Assembly (NCBI GenBank): GCA_036927565.1
Contig: JAYESD010000001.1
Span: 247,347,097 to 247,411,096 of the forward strand
Reading direction: 5' to 3'
DNA from: Tuctoria greenei
Lineage: Eukaryota > Streptophyta > Magnoliopsida > Poales > Poaceae
DNA length: 64,000 nt
In this document: positions 22,701-34,385 of the stretch, piece after piece
Layout: every line of letters starts with the position of its first letter
Position numbering within the stretch: position 1 is the first letter of the stretch
Made by a program: the position numbers and the translations under genes
Notes under the pieces: model-generated
Seen by the model: the letters and a program-made list of their open reading frames with translations, nothing else
The model's database searches: none
Told to the model about the DNA's origin: nothing

Positions 22701-23046
22701 TGTTAGTAGTTGAATCCTTACTCATTGAAAAAGAAGATAACACTAGAGAGTTGGGGTAATTTTCATATTTATTTCTCATACAATGTCAATGCCCAACATA
22801 GGAGTTGGGGTTACATATTTATAGATGTTATGGCAGCCAAGCATATAACACAAAGATGCTAGTCTAAGATGATTAGATGTTGTCATAATATGTTGTCCTA
22901 GTTGTTCTTAAGATGTTGTCCTAGTATTAATGTGCTGTTCTAGTGTCCTTAAGATGCTGTCCTAATTGGAGTCACAAAAACTATGCAAAGATGCTAAATT
23001 ACAAGACCATTCAAAGATGCTAAAGTGTATAAGACTTATTCCAACA
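22701..23046 (-). repeat. 3' LTR of element C
   Basis: It is 346 bp and aligns with 57239-57596, with several small indels and many substitutions, so this is a fairly old insertion. Both copies contain repeated AAGATGCTGTCCTA-like phrases (22900-22970), a degenerate internal repeat. Confidence 0.88.
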
Positions 23047-23159
23047 TTCTCCTCTTAAGTCTTGTCCGTCATCTTGTGTGAGAGTTGGACCATCCCGATC
23101 ATGTAGCGAAGCTCAAAGAACTTGATCCTCCTAAGGGGTTTGGTGAGCAGGTTCGCAAG

Positions 23160-23561
23160 CTAATCCTTGGTGTTGATGTAGCTGGTCTTGATGCTCTCTT
23201 TCTTCAAGCAACCTCGGATGAAGTGGTACCTCACCCGAATGTGCTTGCTCCGTTCATGAAAACTGGGGTTATTTGTTAGGGCCAGAGCGGACACGTTGTC
23301 CACCCTTAGTTCTACCGCTCTAGTGTATCTGCTGAGGAGATCACCAAGCATTCGAACAAGCCAGAGTGCCTGAGTCAAAGCGGTGGAGGCCGCTATGTAC
23401 TTGGCTTCGCAGCTGGACATGGCCACCACCTGCGGCTTGACTGACTGCCAGCTAATGAGACACTTGCCAAAGAAGAAGAGGATACCGCTCGTGCTCTTAA
23501 GTGGGGACCGGAGTCCACACTTTCCAGGAATCGCAATGGGTGGTGCCGTGCGATGCGACAC
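23160..23561 (-). pseudogene. Element C RNase H
   Basis: This is the C-terminal copia RNase H, which removes the RNA strand during reverse transcription. It shows KSTSGILFFFGKCLISWQS, VVAMSSCEAKYIAASTA and RVDNVSALALTNNPSFHERS, followed by HIRVRYHFIRGCL. The upstream end is cut at about 23560 by an inserted LTR; the segment that should join it to RT is missing. From 23159 to 23047 lies the short 3' untranslated part. Confidence 0.85.
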
Positions 23562-25790
23562 CTAATAGCACACATGTAGAGGAACGCGTATTACATAAAT
23601 CATTTGCTGAAATTTACAAAGATGTTCAGTTTACAAATAGTTTATAAAAACCAACTACAGCGAAAGATAAGATTAAAACTCTTGTACTCAAGTCTAATAA
23701 GCAAAAGAGAAGTCGTCCAGCCCACGGACGCTCCTCACTAGCCACGAAGAACAAATAGCAGCGGCATGGTTTCCACATGAGTATATTACTCGGAGAGTCC
23801 CGAGTCTCATCGGACAACCATAATCATAAGCACAAAAGTGAGTACCTGCAAAACAACTTATATAGCAACCGTGAGCACGAAGGCTCAGCAAGACTTAACC
23901 ATCTCACCTAAACATGAAACTCTACATGAGGGCAAAGACATAAACATAGGATGATAGATTTGCATAATGGACTCGCCTAAACGTAGGTCCTTATTTTTAT
24001 ATTTATAGCAGCAGTTTAAACCTTGTGTCGGGCAACATCGTAACTCCACAATCAAACAAGAAACGTTTCATCACGATGCTGCATGTCCAAGGTGGAAATA
24101 TAAATTTTGTGAGCACTATACTAATACATACAACATAGCAATACAATGATAATAAAATGTTCATAACAGCAGTACTTAATTCTAATCTCAAGTGCAAGTA
24201 TTAACTACGTCACAACTTAGTGAACAAGTGGTACTCATATCCGCGAGGGACGGTGATTCAAATCAATGACACCCGAAATACACGACACGTACGCACGTAT
24301 TGGAAGTCACATCGGTGCACTCCACGGACGTCGTACGCAGCCACCTTTCTCAAGTTCCGCCCAAGTTGAATCGATTCAATCGTCTAGGACAGTATTCCCA
24401 CTCACGGTGCATCCTTCCGCTGTGAAGATGTCGTGAGCGAGTTTCCGTCTACTGTGTTGCGGCCGAAAGCCCGAGGCGATCGAAAAAGTCTGAAAAAAAG
24501 CTTTCCAAGGTACATCAGTTTCCTGGACCTCATATATCAAATATGACTTCAATACAGTTCAAACTTGCTCAGCGGGGCGGCATACGGATCGGTCCTTAAC
24601 CGACACAGGCAGGGCTACGCACCTAAGACCACGTCTTGCTGCATCCTACGCCCCCGCCCGATCTCATTTTCAGATTACTACTCCATTTCTCTGAACCATT
24701 CCCGTGTGAAAAAGTCTTAGTCATGCAAGTAGATTTCAACTACTCGACTTCTACTGAATCTTATACAACATTTAGCATAGCATAATCTAAACGATGACTT
24801 AACAACTACCCAAATACTCCATGGGGTGATCTGGTCATGCAAGTGGATTTTCAATCACCTTAGCCCTAATGCACATAACTCACCCTAGACATAGGTGATA
24901 CAAATCAAAAATTTGTAATAGCACTTAAATGCAAATCGGGGCTTGCCTGGTTGTGAGACGGTATCAAATTTAATCTCCAAATGGATGACTTCAAGTAGCT
25001 CTGAGATCCTCTTGAGCTCGGCAACTAATCGATATGCAAAGAATTATGCAAGTTAATCAATACCAGTATTATGTTATAACTTAAAGGAAAGAAAGTTAAG
25101 TATATGAATTTAAGCCCAATGGTTCTGTAAATTTTACAGGGAACACTAGGTACTATGGGTGAGGTTCTGACCGAAATTGGGATAAATTCTTGAAAGTCTC
25201 TGTTGTACAAAATTCAATGAACCTAAACACTTCCTAGAATTTTGAGGAAAAATCTGTAGCTTTGACATGGCCAAAAGTTAGTGTTCTATTTAGAGGCAAG
25301 AGTGACTCATAAAAATTGGTTTTACAATTTTCTAAGCATCCTACTATGAGATATTGAATTTACAAGATTGGATAATTTTCTGAAAAGTTTCTGGACATTT
25401 TGGAATTTTCAGGTACATAGAGATTGGAAACACAATTTGGCTATTACAATGAACTCAAATGGACTTGAAACTTTTACTGGGACTCAAGGGAATTATCTGG
25501 AATGATGTGGACAAATTTGAGAATTTTTAAATGAATGGAGCACCAGTAATTAATTCCAAAGGCATTTTGCTTCATGTAATTATTGAGGATAATTTATGGA
25601 TTCTCATACAGATCCAAGTGCACCACTTGAAAGTATAGATCATCATGGTTCTAACAAAATTTATTTGGGAATTTTTTGGACAAATATTCTAGGATATATG
25701 AATTTTCCAAGTTGGGGAAAAATCTGGAATAATTCAAATGGGAAAGTTTGAATAATCCAGGGGGCACTGGTTTAAAATCGTCCAGTTGGG
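23560..25790 (-). repeat. Solo or truncated Ty3/gypsy LTR inside element C
   Basis: About 2.2 kb of non-coding sequence separates C's RNase H from its RT. It resembles the H LTR in layout (an A/T-rich start with a CAACTACAGCGAAA-like phrase, then GTGAGTAC and CTCAGCAAGACTT phrases) but is clearly a different family. It has no CGGACTAGTCCG array. Neither edge shows clean TG...CA ends. GCGAC occurs at both junctions (23555-23559 and near 25799) and may be part of a TSD. The minus orientation is inferred from the layout. Confidence 0.5.
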
Positions 25791-26809
25791 TATTCTGTCG
25801 CGACTCGACTTCAGCCTCTCCTCCACCAGAGTGAGAGCTGGGTTGCAGTTTGTGAGCCTAGCTAGCTCAACAATGCTTGGCATAGGCGGTCTGTAGAACG
25901 TGATCCCAGAGTCGGCCTGGTGCACCTCAATCCCTAGGTAGGAAGAGAGGGATCCCAGGTCACTCATCTCATCCAGAAGGTGGCTTTCATCTCTTGCTTG
26001 AATGCTGCCACCTCCGCATCCTTGGTGTTGGTGATCAAAAAGTCGTCGACGTAGACACCGACCAGTAGGGTGTCTCCTCCATTGCCCCGCCGGTAGATGG
26101 CCGCCTCGTGCGTGCATTGCCCGAAGCCCATCCTCTTGAGCGTGGAATCCAACTTGGCATTCCACGCCCTTGGTGTCTGCCGCAAGTTATAGAGGGCCTT
26201 GCGCAGGCGCAACACCTTGCCGTTCTTGCGAGGGAGCGCAAATCCCAGCAGTTGGTTTATGTAGACCTCCTCCTTCAAGTTGCCGTTGAGGAACGCCGAC
26301 TTGACATCTATGTGTTGGACACGCCATCCTTCTTGGACAGTCAGCGCAAGAATGAGTCGCACGGATTCCATCCGTACCACGAGGGCAAAGGCATCATCAA
26401 AGTCGACCCCCTCCTGCTGCACGAAACCGCGTGCCGCCAAGCGATCCTTGTGCTTGACGATGGTGTCGACTTCATCCCTCTTCATCTTGAACAACAACTT
26501 AAGGGTGATTGCATGGTGACCACGAGGGAGGTCAGCAAGCTCCCAAGTGCGGTTCGCCTCAACCGCGTCCATCTCCGACTACATCGCGGCACGCCATGCC
26601 ACGTGTTTCTCAACCTCCGCGAAGGACTGAGGCTCGCTGTTGTCGCACGCAAGATGCAACTGTGCCTCCAGATCGTGATCATCCAGATCTTGAGGGGCCA
26701 GTCCCCGCACCGACTGGTCGCCGATAATGTTCTCCATCTTATAATACCACAGCTGCTCGCCGTCATAGCACACTTTGAGGCGCTCCTCATCGCGGGAGAG
26801 CAGAGCAGT
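25791..26809 (-). pseudogene. Element C reverse transcriptase
   Basis: Reading leftward from 26809: the linker ends LSRDEERLKVCYDGEQLWYY, then RT shows VEANRTWELADLPRGHHAI, KHKDRLAARGFVQQEGVDF, HIDVKSAFLNGNLKEEVYI, YNLRQTPRAWNAKLDS and VGVYVDDFLI with the catalytic YVDD. After a frameshift near 25970 it continues LSSYLGIEVHQADSGITFY and ends at SSRD, where the gypsy LTR begins. The conserved YGLKQ is altered to YNLRQ. Confidence 0.88.
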
Positions 26810-27662
26810 TGTCGGAGTTTGGTTTCGGAAATTCTCCTGATACTACCGTTGGTAGCCCGCGGAGTTTGTATTTCGGTATTGGGCACACAGAGATTCAAAA
26901 TACGATGGCAAATAGACACAAGGATTTACGTGGTTCGGGCTGCCTGAGCGTAATACCCTACTCCACGGGGTGTGTAGTTGTTGTATTGGGTATCAAAGCT
27001 GTGTACGGGAGAGGTCTCAGAGTTCCCAAGAGCCTTCCCTTGTGTATCGTCGACCAGTCCTTTTTATAGTACAAGGGCTGGTCGTTACACCGTTAGACTG
27101 GCCCGACATGTGGCCCTGACGGTTACTAATACTTAATACACAATCAATGAGGTTAATTACTCTTAATAGCATGGTAACGGGCCTTGACAGTGCCGTTACT
27201 AGCATTAAGAGCCTTCCGATAGTGTGTTATTAATATGGTATTAATGACACTTAATCGGGTCTTGAAGTCTTTGATTACCCCTTGAAGGTCCGAGCCGTTG
27301 GGGGTCCACCAGTCTGATTGTTGAGGCTGAAGGTCTGACAGTTGGACACGTGGCAGCATTGGAGCTTTCCGTCTGGGACGGGTAGGTCGGGTGTAGATGT
27401 ACACGTGTCGGTACCTTAGCTTCCCTCTGTCGGGAGTTAGGTCTGGGGGTGCCGCACATGTGTTTAGCCGGGAGCTATCCCGTGTGTGGGATGTAGGTAT
27501 GGCTGTTGTATACACGTGGCAACACCAGGACTAACCATAGATGGGAGGCAGGTCCGGTCCCGTATGACACGTGGGGCCTTCGCAGGTCTTCAACTCAGAC
27601 AGGTGAAGTTCCTTTGGTCTTTTTGTAGTCCCAAGGGGTATACGGTACGCAGGGTACCGATA
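26810..27662 (-). repeat. 3' LTR of element D
   Basis: The plus strand starts TGTCGGAGTTTGG and ends GGGTACCGATA, where the expected TG of the minus-strand start has become TA. It aligns closely with 36790-37635. Next to it, AGTGGCCCCCTAGG gives the purine tract CCTAGGGGGCCACT on the minus strand. Frames such as 27153-27515 and 26809-27069 have twins in the other LTR. Confidence 0.88.
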
Positions 27663-27996
27663 GTGGCCCCCTAGGCTCACCTCTGGGAGAGACCTTTTGG
27701 ATGAAGTTGTTCTGCTGGAGGTGGGTCCATCCTTCGGTTTTTGAGCCCTGTCTTCAAGGGTCTTCGGATGTGCCGTTGGCGGTTGTTTGCAGTTAAACCA
27801 ACGCCGTGTGGCATATCCAGGATGCGACAGGTGAGATCTGAGCGTGCGGATCTCACGCAATTGAAGGTCGCCGGTGGTTGGTGAAGTTTCGGCGCTTGAG
27901 CCGCTTGCTGTAGAGGTGCCGGCGCCTGAGCCCCTGATGGTCGAAGCGCCAGCGCCTGAGCCAGCGGCAGAGGAGGCGTCAGCGTTGGAGCCGTAA

Positions 27997-29385
27997 GTGG
28001 CTTCAATTCTGGCCGAATCTTCAACACCTGCCCCGGAGGTGGTGGTCTTGAAGGTGCCCGCGCCTGAACCCGGGTGCCAAGATGAAGCTGCCGGCCCCCC
28101 GCGTGAGGGGCCAGTTGTTGATGACCTGGCGACGGGACCTTCGGAGCCAACTCCGGAGGTCGAAACTTCTGTAACAGGACCTTCCTCGGAGACGGCCGAG
28201 GCTGTCCTGGAGGACGGCCCTAGTGTCGTGGAAGCTTAGGGGACTGCTCTTGTAGAGTGGGACCCGATTTTTGTCACAGAGAACCCACTGAAACCAGCGA
28301 AAAGGACCCCAACTGGTCCGGAGCCGATCCCTCTGTCATTGTCTATCGACAACGCCTGCTCCAACCTTCGTCAAGTCCAACTGGCTTTCTACCACGACAG
28401 CAAGGCCCTCGAGGAGGAGCGCCAAACTCTTAGGAGGTGGCACAATCGGCTCCAATTCGAGACCAAGCTGGCGCGTCGAGGCTGGCTGACGACAAGGAGT
28501 GGGTGAAGAAGGAGAAGGTCCGATTGGAGTACTGGGGTAAGCTGCTGGACGAGAGGGAAAGCATGGTGCGATCCCTTGACAACTAGTCCCAGGCCATCCA
28601 CGAACAGGCCATAGCTGCTAATAACGCAACGAATGATCGCAGGGAGAAGCTCAACGCTATCCACGATAGACTCGTCAAGCGTCGGGAGGCCCTTAAGGAG
28701 CGGGAGAAAAAGCTCGAAGATGAAGAGCAAAAACTCCTGGAGCTGGGATGACCTCATGAAGAGGGAGGAAGAGCTTACTCAGAGGATAACTCTGGGTGAC
28801 AAGAGTCTCGCGGAGCGCACCAATAAGTTGGATGAGCGCTGCAAGATAGAGGAGAAGAAGGCCTGGCAGCGAGAACATGACCTCCACAAGAGGGAGGATG
28901 AAATTGCTGGCAAGTAGAAGAAGGTGCGGGGCCAGGAGAAGGACCTGGTCGACTGCCAAAACAAGATCCACCTCCGAGAGGAAGATCTCGGCAAACTCGA
29001 AAGCCAGGTTGCTGAAAAGATTCAGCGGAATGCCAAAGAGGTAGAGTGTCTTGCCTGGGAGAATTTAGAGCTTGTGGCGACCAGAAGATCCTTGGAGGAG
29101 ATGCGAGGCTCGAGGGCTGTGGAGTCCCAACAAGTTTGGGACTTTCTGGGCAAAGCCAATGACGCGCTGACGCCAATGAGTTTTAGCCTCGTGCGTCCGG
29201 ATGATCCGGAGCCAGAGCTGGACCAGACGTTGAGTTCGGCAGGCAACAAGCTCACCAAGATGGGTGATGTCATTGCGGACCAGCTGGAAACTGAGGGACA
29301 ATCCCTAGCAAAAAACGTCGCAGAATTTGTGCTGACGTGCTACACAAGTCGGGACCCTCAATTCCCCCCTAGACCCAGTGCTTGA
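27997..29385 (+). pseudogene. Antisense extra ORF of element D (coiled-coil protein)
   Basis: It lies between integrase and the 3' LTR on the strand opposite gag-pol. The N-terminal part is acidic and rich in Pro/Ala/Glu (EVVVLKVPAPEPGCQDEAA). From about 28630 to 29100 it is a long charged coiled coil (DDLMKREEELTQRI, DEIAGK, EKDLVDCQNKIHLREEDLG). The C-terminal segment has VWDFLGKANDALTPMSFS. Stops near 28240, 28490 and 28917 and a frame change break it into pieces (27997-28239, 28633-28917, 28924-29385). Extra sense or antisense ORFs in this position are known for Tat elements; their function is unknown. The coding bias over 1.4 kb and the heptad pattern suggest it was once a real protein. 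Confidence 0.6.
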
Positions 29386-29689
29386 AGGCCCCATCAACGG
29401 AGAGGGAGAAGCTGTCCAAGCCAGCGTATCGGAGGTTGCCCAGAAGGTCGCCTCGTTCTTCCATAGGGTCTAGGATTCTCTCTTTGTAGCTCCCGCTCGC
29501 TTGTATTCTCTCTCCCTTTTCTCCAATTTTGTAACCTCTTGTCTCCAGATGAATGAAATATAAGTTTTTATGAATTTCATTTTTTGTCTTCAACACCTTT
29601 GTGTCACTTGGCCCCCTGGTAGATGTACACAATTTGATTGTGAACACGTACCAAGAGGATGTAACAGTTGTTGAAGACTTTCATGCTTC

Positions 29690-30080
29690 GAACTTGTAGA
29701 TCGTAGGGCCGAAGTCTTCGATAGTGGAGGCCCCCTGAGGTTGTCAGGGCTTAGTTGCTTCGATATTGACCATCGTCGGAGCTTAGTAGCTTCGGCAGTA
29801 ATCTCCATCAACGCGTAGAGCATCGACGGTTAGTCCTCTAGGGTGTCGGAGCCTGGTAGCCCCGAAAGTGACCTCTATCAACACATGGTGTGTCGACAAC
29901 AGACTCCACTGTAGAGTTTTCCCACCATCTTTTGTTCACGTTGACAGCTGGCCCCCTGGATCTGCCAGAACTTTGTAGCTCCGGCAATGTCTACTATCAA
30001 TGTTTGGAACATCGACAGCAGACCATCTTGGGGGGTGTAGGAGCTTTGATAGCTCCGGCTTTATCCACCATCATCATGGA
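29690..30080. repeat. Degenerate tandem repeat in the 3' region of D
   Basis: About four imperfect units of roughly 80-110 bp share phrases such as GTCGGAGC(T/C)T.GTAGC, TTCGGCA or CCGGCAATG, and ATCAA...ATCGACAG. The surrounding stretch 29386-30790 has no readable protein. Tandem repeats near the 3' end are common in Tat-clade elements. Confidence 0.5.
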
Positions 30081-30799
30081 ACCTTTATTTTTTCTGCACA
30101 CTGAAGCCAAGAAAAATAGTAAAATCCATTTCCTATCTATAACTCAACTGCGACTTACTATTCCCGAGAAAGTTTTAGGTCGAACATAATTCTAAATACA
30201 ATCAAGTGCACTGCCTTGTTTCCTTCAGGTCCGATCGTTTCTGGACTCGCCTTACTTCGGTCTGCCGGGGTGTAGGTAGAGTGGCGTACTTAGGGTGCAT
30301 GACCAGGCTAAGTCGATAGCACACTCCGGCCCTAGATTGGCTTGGTGGCATTCAGACGAGTAGACCATTAACAATGTTTGGACCCGGAAGAGTAGACGAT
30401 GCAACTCGAATTGTACATGAACTGGTCGAGCTAAAGTTTCTTAAGAATTGCACAACTTTGTTATAGACAAGAAAGAGAAAAATAAAAAATATTGAGCCTG
30501 TACAAAATAAATGCATGTGGAGTCTGTTTTCACACAATGATGTCTTTCATTATAAGTCCGGGGTATAGGGGAAACAAGTACACCCTTAGGGTACGGAACC
30601 AGGCTAAGTGTGTTTTGTTTCTTGTTTGACCCAAGGTAGCTAGCTACACTTTTAGTTCTGAGACTGTGACAAGTGTTGCCTGAACTTTGCGGACCTTCCA
30701 GGGAAGGTCCGGCTGTTCTCCCGGAGGAGCTACTCGACTCTGTACAATGACTCTATAACATACATCACATGTAACTACAGACTCACCTCCGTGATATTA

Positions 30800-31930
30800 A
30801 GCGTAGAACTTACGGAGGTGCTCAATGTTCCAAGGATTTGGGAGAGGTGTCCCATCCTCGGTTGCCAAGCGAATGCATCCGGGACGGGATACTTTGATCA
30901 CTCGGAAAGGTCCTTCCAGCTGGGGGAATGTTTGTTTAACCCTTCTCTGGATTGTATTCTCCGTAGCACCAGATCGCCTTCCTCGAGCTGTCGGCTATGA
31001 ACACGCTGTTGGTGATAGCGCTGAAGAGCTTGGCGGTATCAGGCATTCTGAACAGCTCGGCACCTTCCCTCTTCAAGGAGGTCAAGGTCTTCAAGTCGGA
31101 GCTGGTCCTGCGTGGCATCGTCGAAGGTCCGGACCCGGAGCGACCCTAAGGTGATTTTCGGAGGAAGGACTACTTCAGCTCCGTACACCAGGAAGAAGGG
31201 TGTCTCTCCAGTTGAGCAGTTTAGAGTTGTCCTCTTGGCCCATAGTGTGGGCGGAAGCTCTTCGATCCACTTGGCTCCATGCTTTTTCAAGCGCTCATAT
31301 GTGCGTGTCTTGAGTCCTTTTAGGATTTCTGCATTTGCTCTCTCGGCCTGGCCATTGCTTGTCGGGTGAGCTACGGAAGCGTAGATGACTTGGATGCCGA
31401 GGTCTTCGCAATATCTTTGGAATGCAGAGCTTGTGAACTGGGTCCCATTATCAGTTATGATTTTGTTTGGGACTCCAAATCCGCATACGATGGACTGCAA
31501 GAAGTTGATAGTTGATTGCTTGTTTATTGTCACAACTGGAGTTGCTTCCGGCCATTTGGTGAATTTGTCAATGGCAATGTACAGGAACTTGTAACCTAGG
31601 ATGGCTCTTGGGAAAGGTCCTAAGATATCCATCCCCCACACAGCGAAACCATGTAGGAGGTATCATTTGTAGAGGCCGAGCTGGTGTATGAATTTATTTC
31701 GCATGGAACTGGCATGCTTCACATTTCTTCACCAGCTCAGTTGCATCCTGGTGCGCTGTAGGCCAGTAAAAGCCATACCGGAAGGCTTTACCCACCAGCA
31801 TGCGGGGAGACGCGTGGTTCCCACACTCGCCTCCATGGATTTCCGCGAGGAGCTCGCATCCTTATTCCCTTGTAATGCACCGCATTAGGACGCCATTGGC
31901 ACCGCACCGGTAGAGATCCCCTTCTACCAG
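30800..31930 (-). pseudogene. Element D integrase
   Basis: The core frame 31641-31039 starts MWGMDILGPFP (first catalytic Asp), continues FLYIAIDKFTKWPEATPV, IITDNGTQFTS (second Asp) and SNGQAERANAEIL (Glu), then a C-terminal KWIEELPPTLWAKRTT and ETPFFLVYGAEVVLPP. The N-terminal zinc-binding part (31930-31690) contains VKKCEACQ but is cut off by a stop near 31688. The C-terminal tail can be followed to about 30800 in a shifted frame. Confidence 0.85.
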
Positions 31931-31936
31931 CGTGTA

Positions 31937-32593
31937 TCATTTAGCCAATCTGACTATCCGGTTAGCGTATACATTATCTTCAGGAAGGAAATTGTCTTTC
32001 AAGTAGCTCCGGATCTCAAAGATCCATGCATCAGAACTAGCTTGAGGATTTGAGTCTTGCGTGCTGGGTTGCTCGGAGCTTCCTGCAGCACCTACAACCC
32101 TTGATGGACGCCATGGTACTAGGGCCATCGGGACCACCAGCTTCGAGGTGCTGGTCTTGCCCCCTTCGCTTAGTTCGGCAGGCTGAGCTGTAGGTTTAGA
32201 CAACCTCTGGACGAAGGTTCCATCGGGAGCCGGAGCCCCAGTTGAAGCTTTCGTTGAGATTTCGTCAGCTTCAGCGTTGTTGAGACGCTGGACATGGCAA
32301 AGATCCAGGACATCGAAGTCCTTTTGAAGCTTCTGGACTTCAAGTAGGTATGCAACTAGTTGAGGATTGTTGCAGCAACATTCACCTTTAACTTGTTTTA
32401 CAACAAGTTGTGAATCACCCTTTACCAGCAGCTCCTTGACACCATATGATAGTGCCACCTTGAGTCCATAAATTAGTGCTTCATACTCTGCCATGTTGTT
32501 GGTCGCCTTGAAGTCAAGGTGCACCATGTATTTAACCTTCTCCCTGGTTGGAGCGAGGAGAAGGACTCCAGCTCCGGCCCCCTGCTTCTGCAC
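31937..32593 (-). pseudogene. Element D second RNase H (plant/archaeal type)
   Basis: It contains KQGAGAGVLLLAPTREKVKY, ATNNMAEYEALIYGLKVA, LLVKGDSQLVVKQVKGEC and NNAEADEISTKAS, with the Glu and Asp residues expected of an active RNase H. This second domain is the hallmark of the Tat clade. The frame opens just after the stop that ends the RT frame at 32657, where DGSV-type residues are expected but broken. Its C-terminal end leads toward the integrase zinc region. Confidence 0.85.
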
Positions 32594-32656
32594 GGAGCCA
32601 TCGAAGTAGAGAGTCCAGTGAGGCTCAGTGAAGACCGGAACCTTGGGTTCCGACTT

Positions 32657-34195
32657 CTACTCACTGGGGCCCCCAGGATTTGATGGAGAGGGGGTCCATT
32701 CCGCCATTAAGTCCGCCAATGCTTGACTATTGATCGCTTGTCTTGGGACGAATTCAAGGTCGAACTCGGCTAATTCCGCTGCCCACTTTGCAATGTTCCC
32801 AGTATAATTGGGGTTATGCAAGATCGCACGCAGTGGATAAGAAGTTACCACTGAAATCTTGTGCGCTTGGAAGTAGTGTCGGAGTTTCCTAGAGGCAATA
32901 AGAACTGTGTAGAGAAGCTTATGCACCTCCAGATATTGAGTCTTGGCGTCATGTAGTACTTTGCTGATGAAGTACACTGGGCGCTGGACCATCCATACCC
33001 TCCTGAAGGGGCCCGGAGCATCCTCCTCATCTACCCGGACCCTCCCGGAGGGGTCTAAACCTTGTTCGGGGACCTCCGGGTGCCGGTTGGGGGTACCCGG
33101 AGCTTCTTCTGAAGTGACCCGGACCTTCCTGGAGGGGTCCAGATCTTTTTGCTCAGCAGCAGTGACTCCTTCATTTGATGCAGAGGGATCCTGTGGAGTC
33201 TCTCCTTGAGGATCCGGGTCTGGGAGCTGGGACCCAAACTCGACTTCAGGTAGCTCCGGACCCTCCCCAAGGGGTCTGGATTCCTGAACTGTGGGTGGTT
33301 CTGGTCTTTCCGCAACTAGGACCATGCTGACAACTTCGTCAGTTGCCGAAATGTAAAGCAGTAGTGGCTCACCAGGGTTCGAAGCTACCAAGGTTGGTAG
33401 GGTGGTGAGGAGCTGCTTCAGCTCCTGGAATGCCTTTTCTGCTTCTTCGGACCATTGGAATGGTCCGGACTTCCTCAATAGTTTGAAGAAGAGTAGCGCC
33501 TGTTCTGCCAGTCTTGAGATGAACCGGCTAAGGGCAGCTAGACATCCAGTCAGCTTCTGGACGTCCTTGATGCAGGCTGGTGGCCGCATGTCTTCAATAG
33601 CTTTTATCTTCATCGGATTTGCTTCTATTCCTCGGTGATTTACCAGGAAACCAAGAAGTTTTCCGGAGCTAACCCCAAAGACACACTTGTCCGGGTTCAG
33701 CTTCGTGCGAGTGACTCGCAACTTGTCGAAGACAGCTTGCAAGGTGTCAAGGAATGACTCCTTGTTCTTGATCTTGACGACAATGTCATCGACATACACT
33801 TCCACTACGTCTCTGATGAGCTCTCCAAAAGTTTTGTACATAGCTCGTACAAATGTTGAAGCAGCATTTTTGAGACTGAATGGCATGGCAGTGTAACAAT
33901 ATAATCCATCTACTGTGATGAAGGAGGTATGCTCTTCATCTTCCCTAGACATTCTGATTTGATGGTACCCAGAATATGCATCTAGGAAACACAGTAATTC
34001 GCACCCGGTGGTGGAATCCACTATCTGATCTATTCTAGGTAGTGGGAATGGATCTTTTGGACATGCCTTATTCAGTGTAGTGTAGTTTATACACATCCGA
34101 AGCTTCCCACTGGCCTTGGGTACAACGACTGGGTTTGCCAGCCATTTTGGGTGGAAGACTTCTCGGATGAATCCAGCTTCAAGAAACTTCTTCAC
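32657..34195 (-). pseudogene. Element D reverse transcriptase and first RNase H
   Basis: This 512-residue open frame is the best preserved in D. It has GFIREVFHPKWLANPVVV, GKLRMCINYTTLNKACPKD, FLDAYSGYHQIRM and EVYVDDIVVKIKN with YVDD, then the connection domain FVRAMYKTFGELI, and an RNase H split by an insert. After EPLLLYISATDEVVSMVLV come about 110 acidic, proline-rich residues containing two near-copies of DPS.(K/R)VRV..E.APG. RNase H then resumes at RPVYFISKVLHDAKTQYLEV and ends NSQALADLMAEWTPS. The first RNase H is known to be degenerate in Tat elements. Upstream, 34196-34385 continues the pol frame with a stop. Confidence 0.9.
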
Positions 34196-34385
34196 TTCTT
34201 GTCATATGAAATTATGTCGCTCTACTGATTGCTTCTGAGGATTCTGATGTACAGGCCGAGCGTCAGGATAGATCTTCATATTATGCTCGATTACTTCCCT
34301 AGGGATCCCAGGCATTTGTGACGGTTGCCAGGCAAACACGTCGACGTTAGCCCGGAGGAAAGTGATGAGCGCGAGTTCCTATTTG

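Noticed and set aside
26108..26947. 279-residue plus-strand frame
   Set aside because: It is the complement of element C's reverse transcriptase, which has clear conserved motifs on the minus strand.
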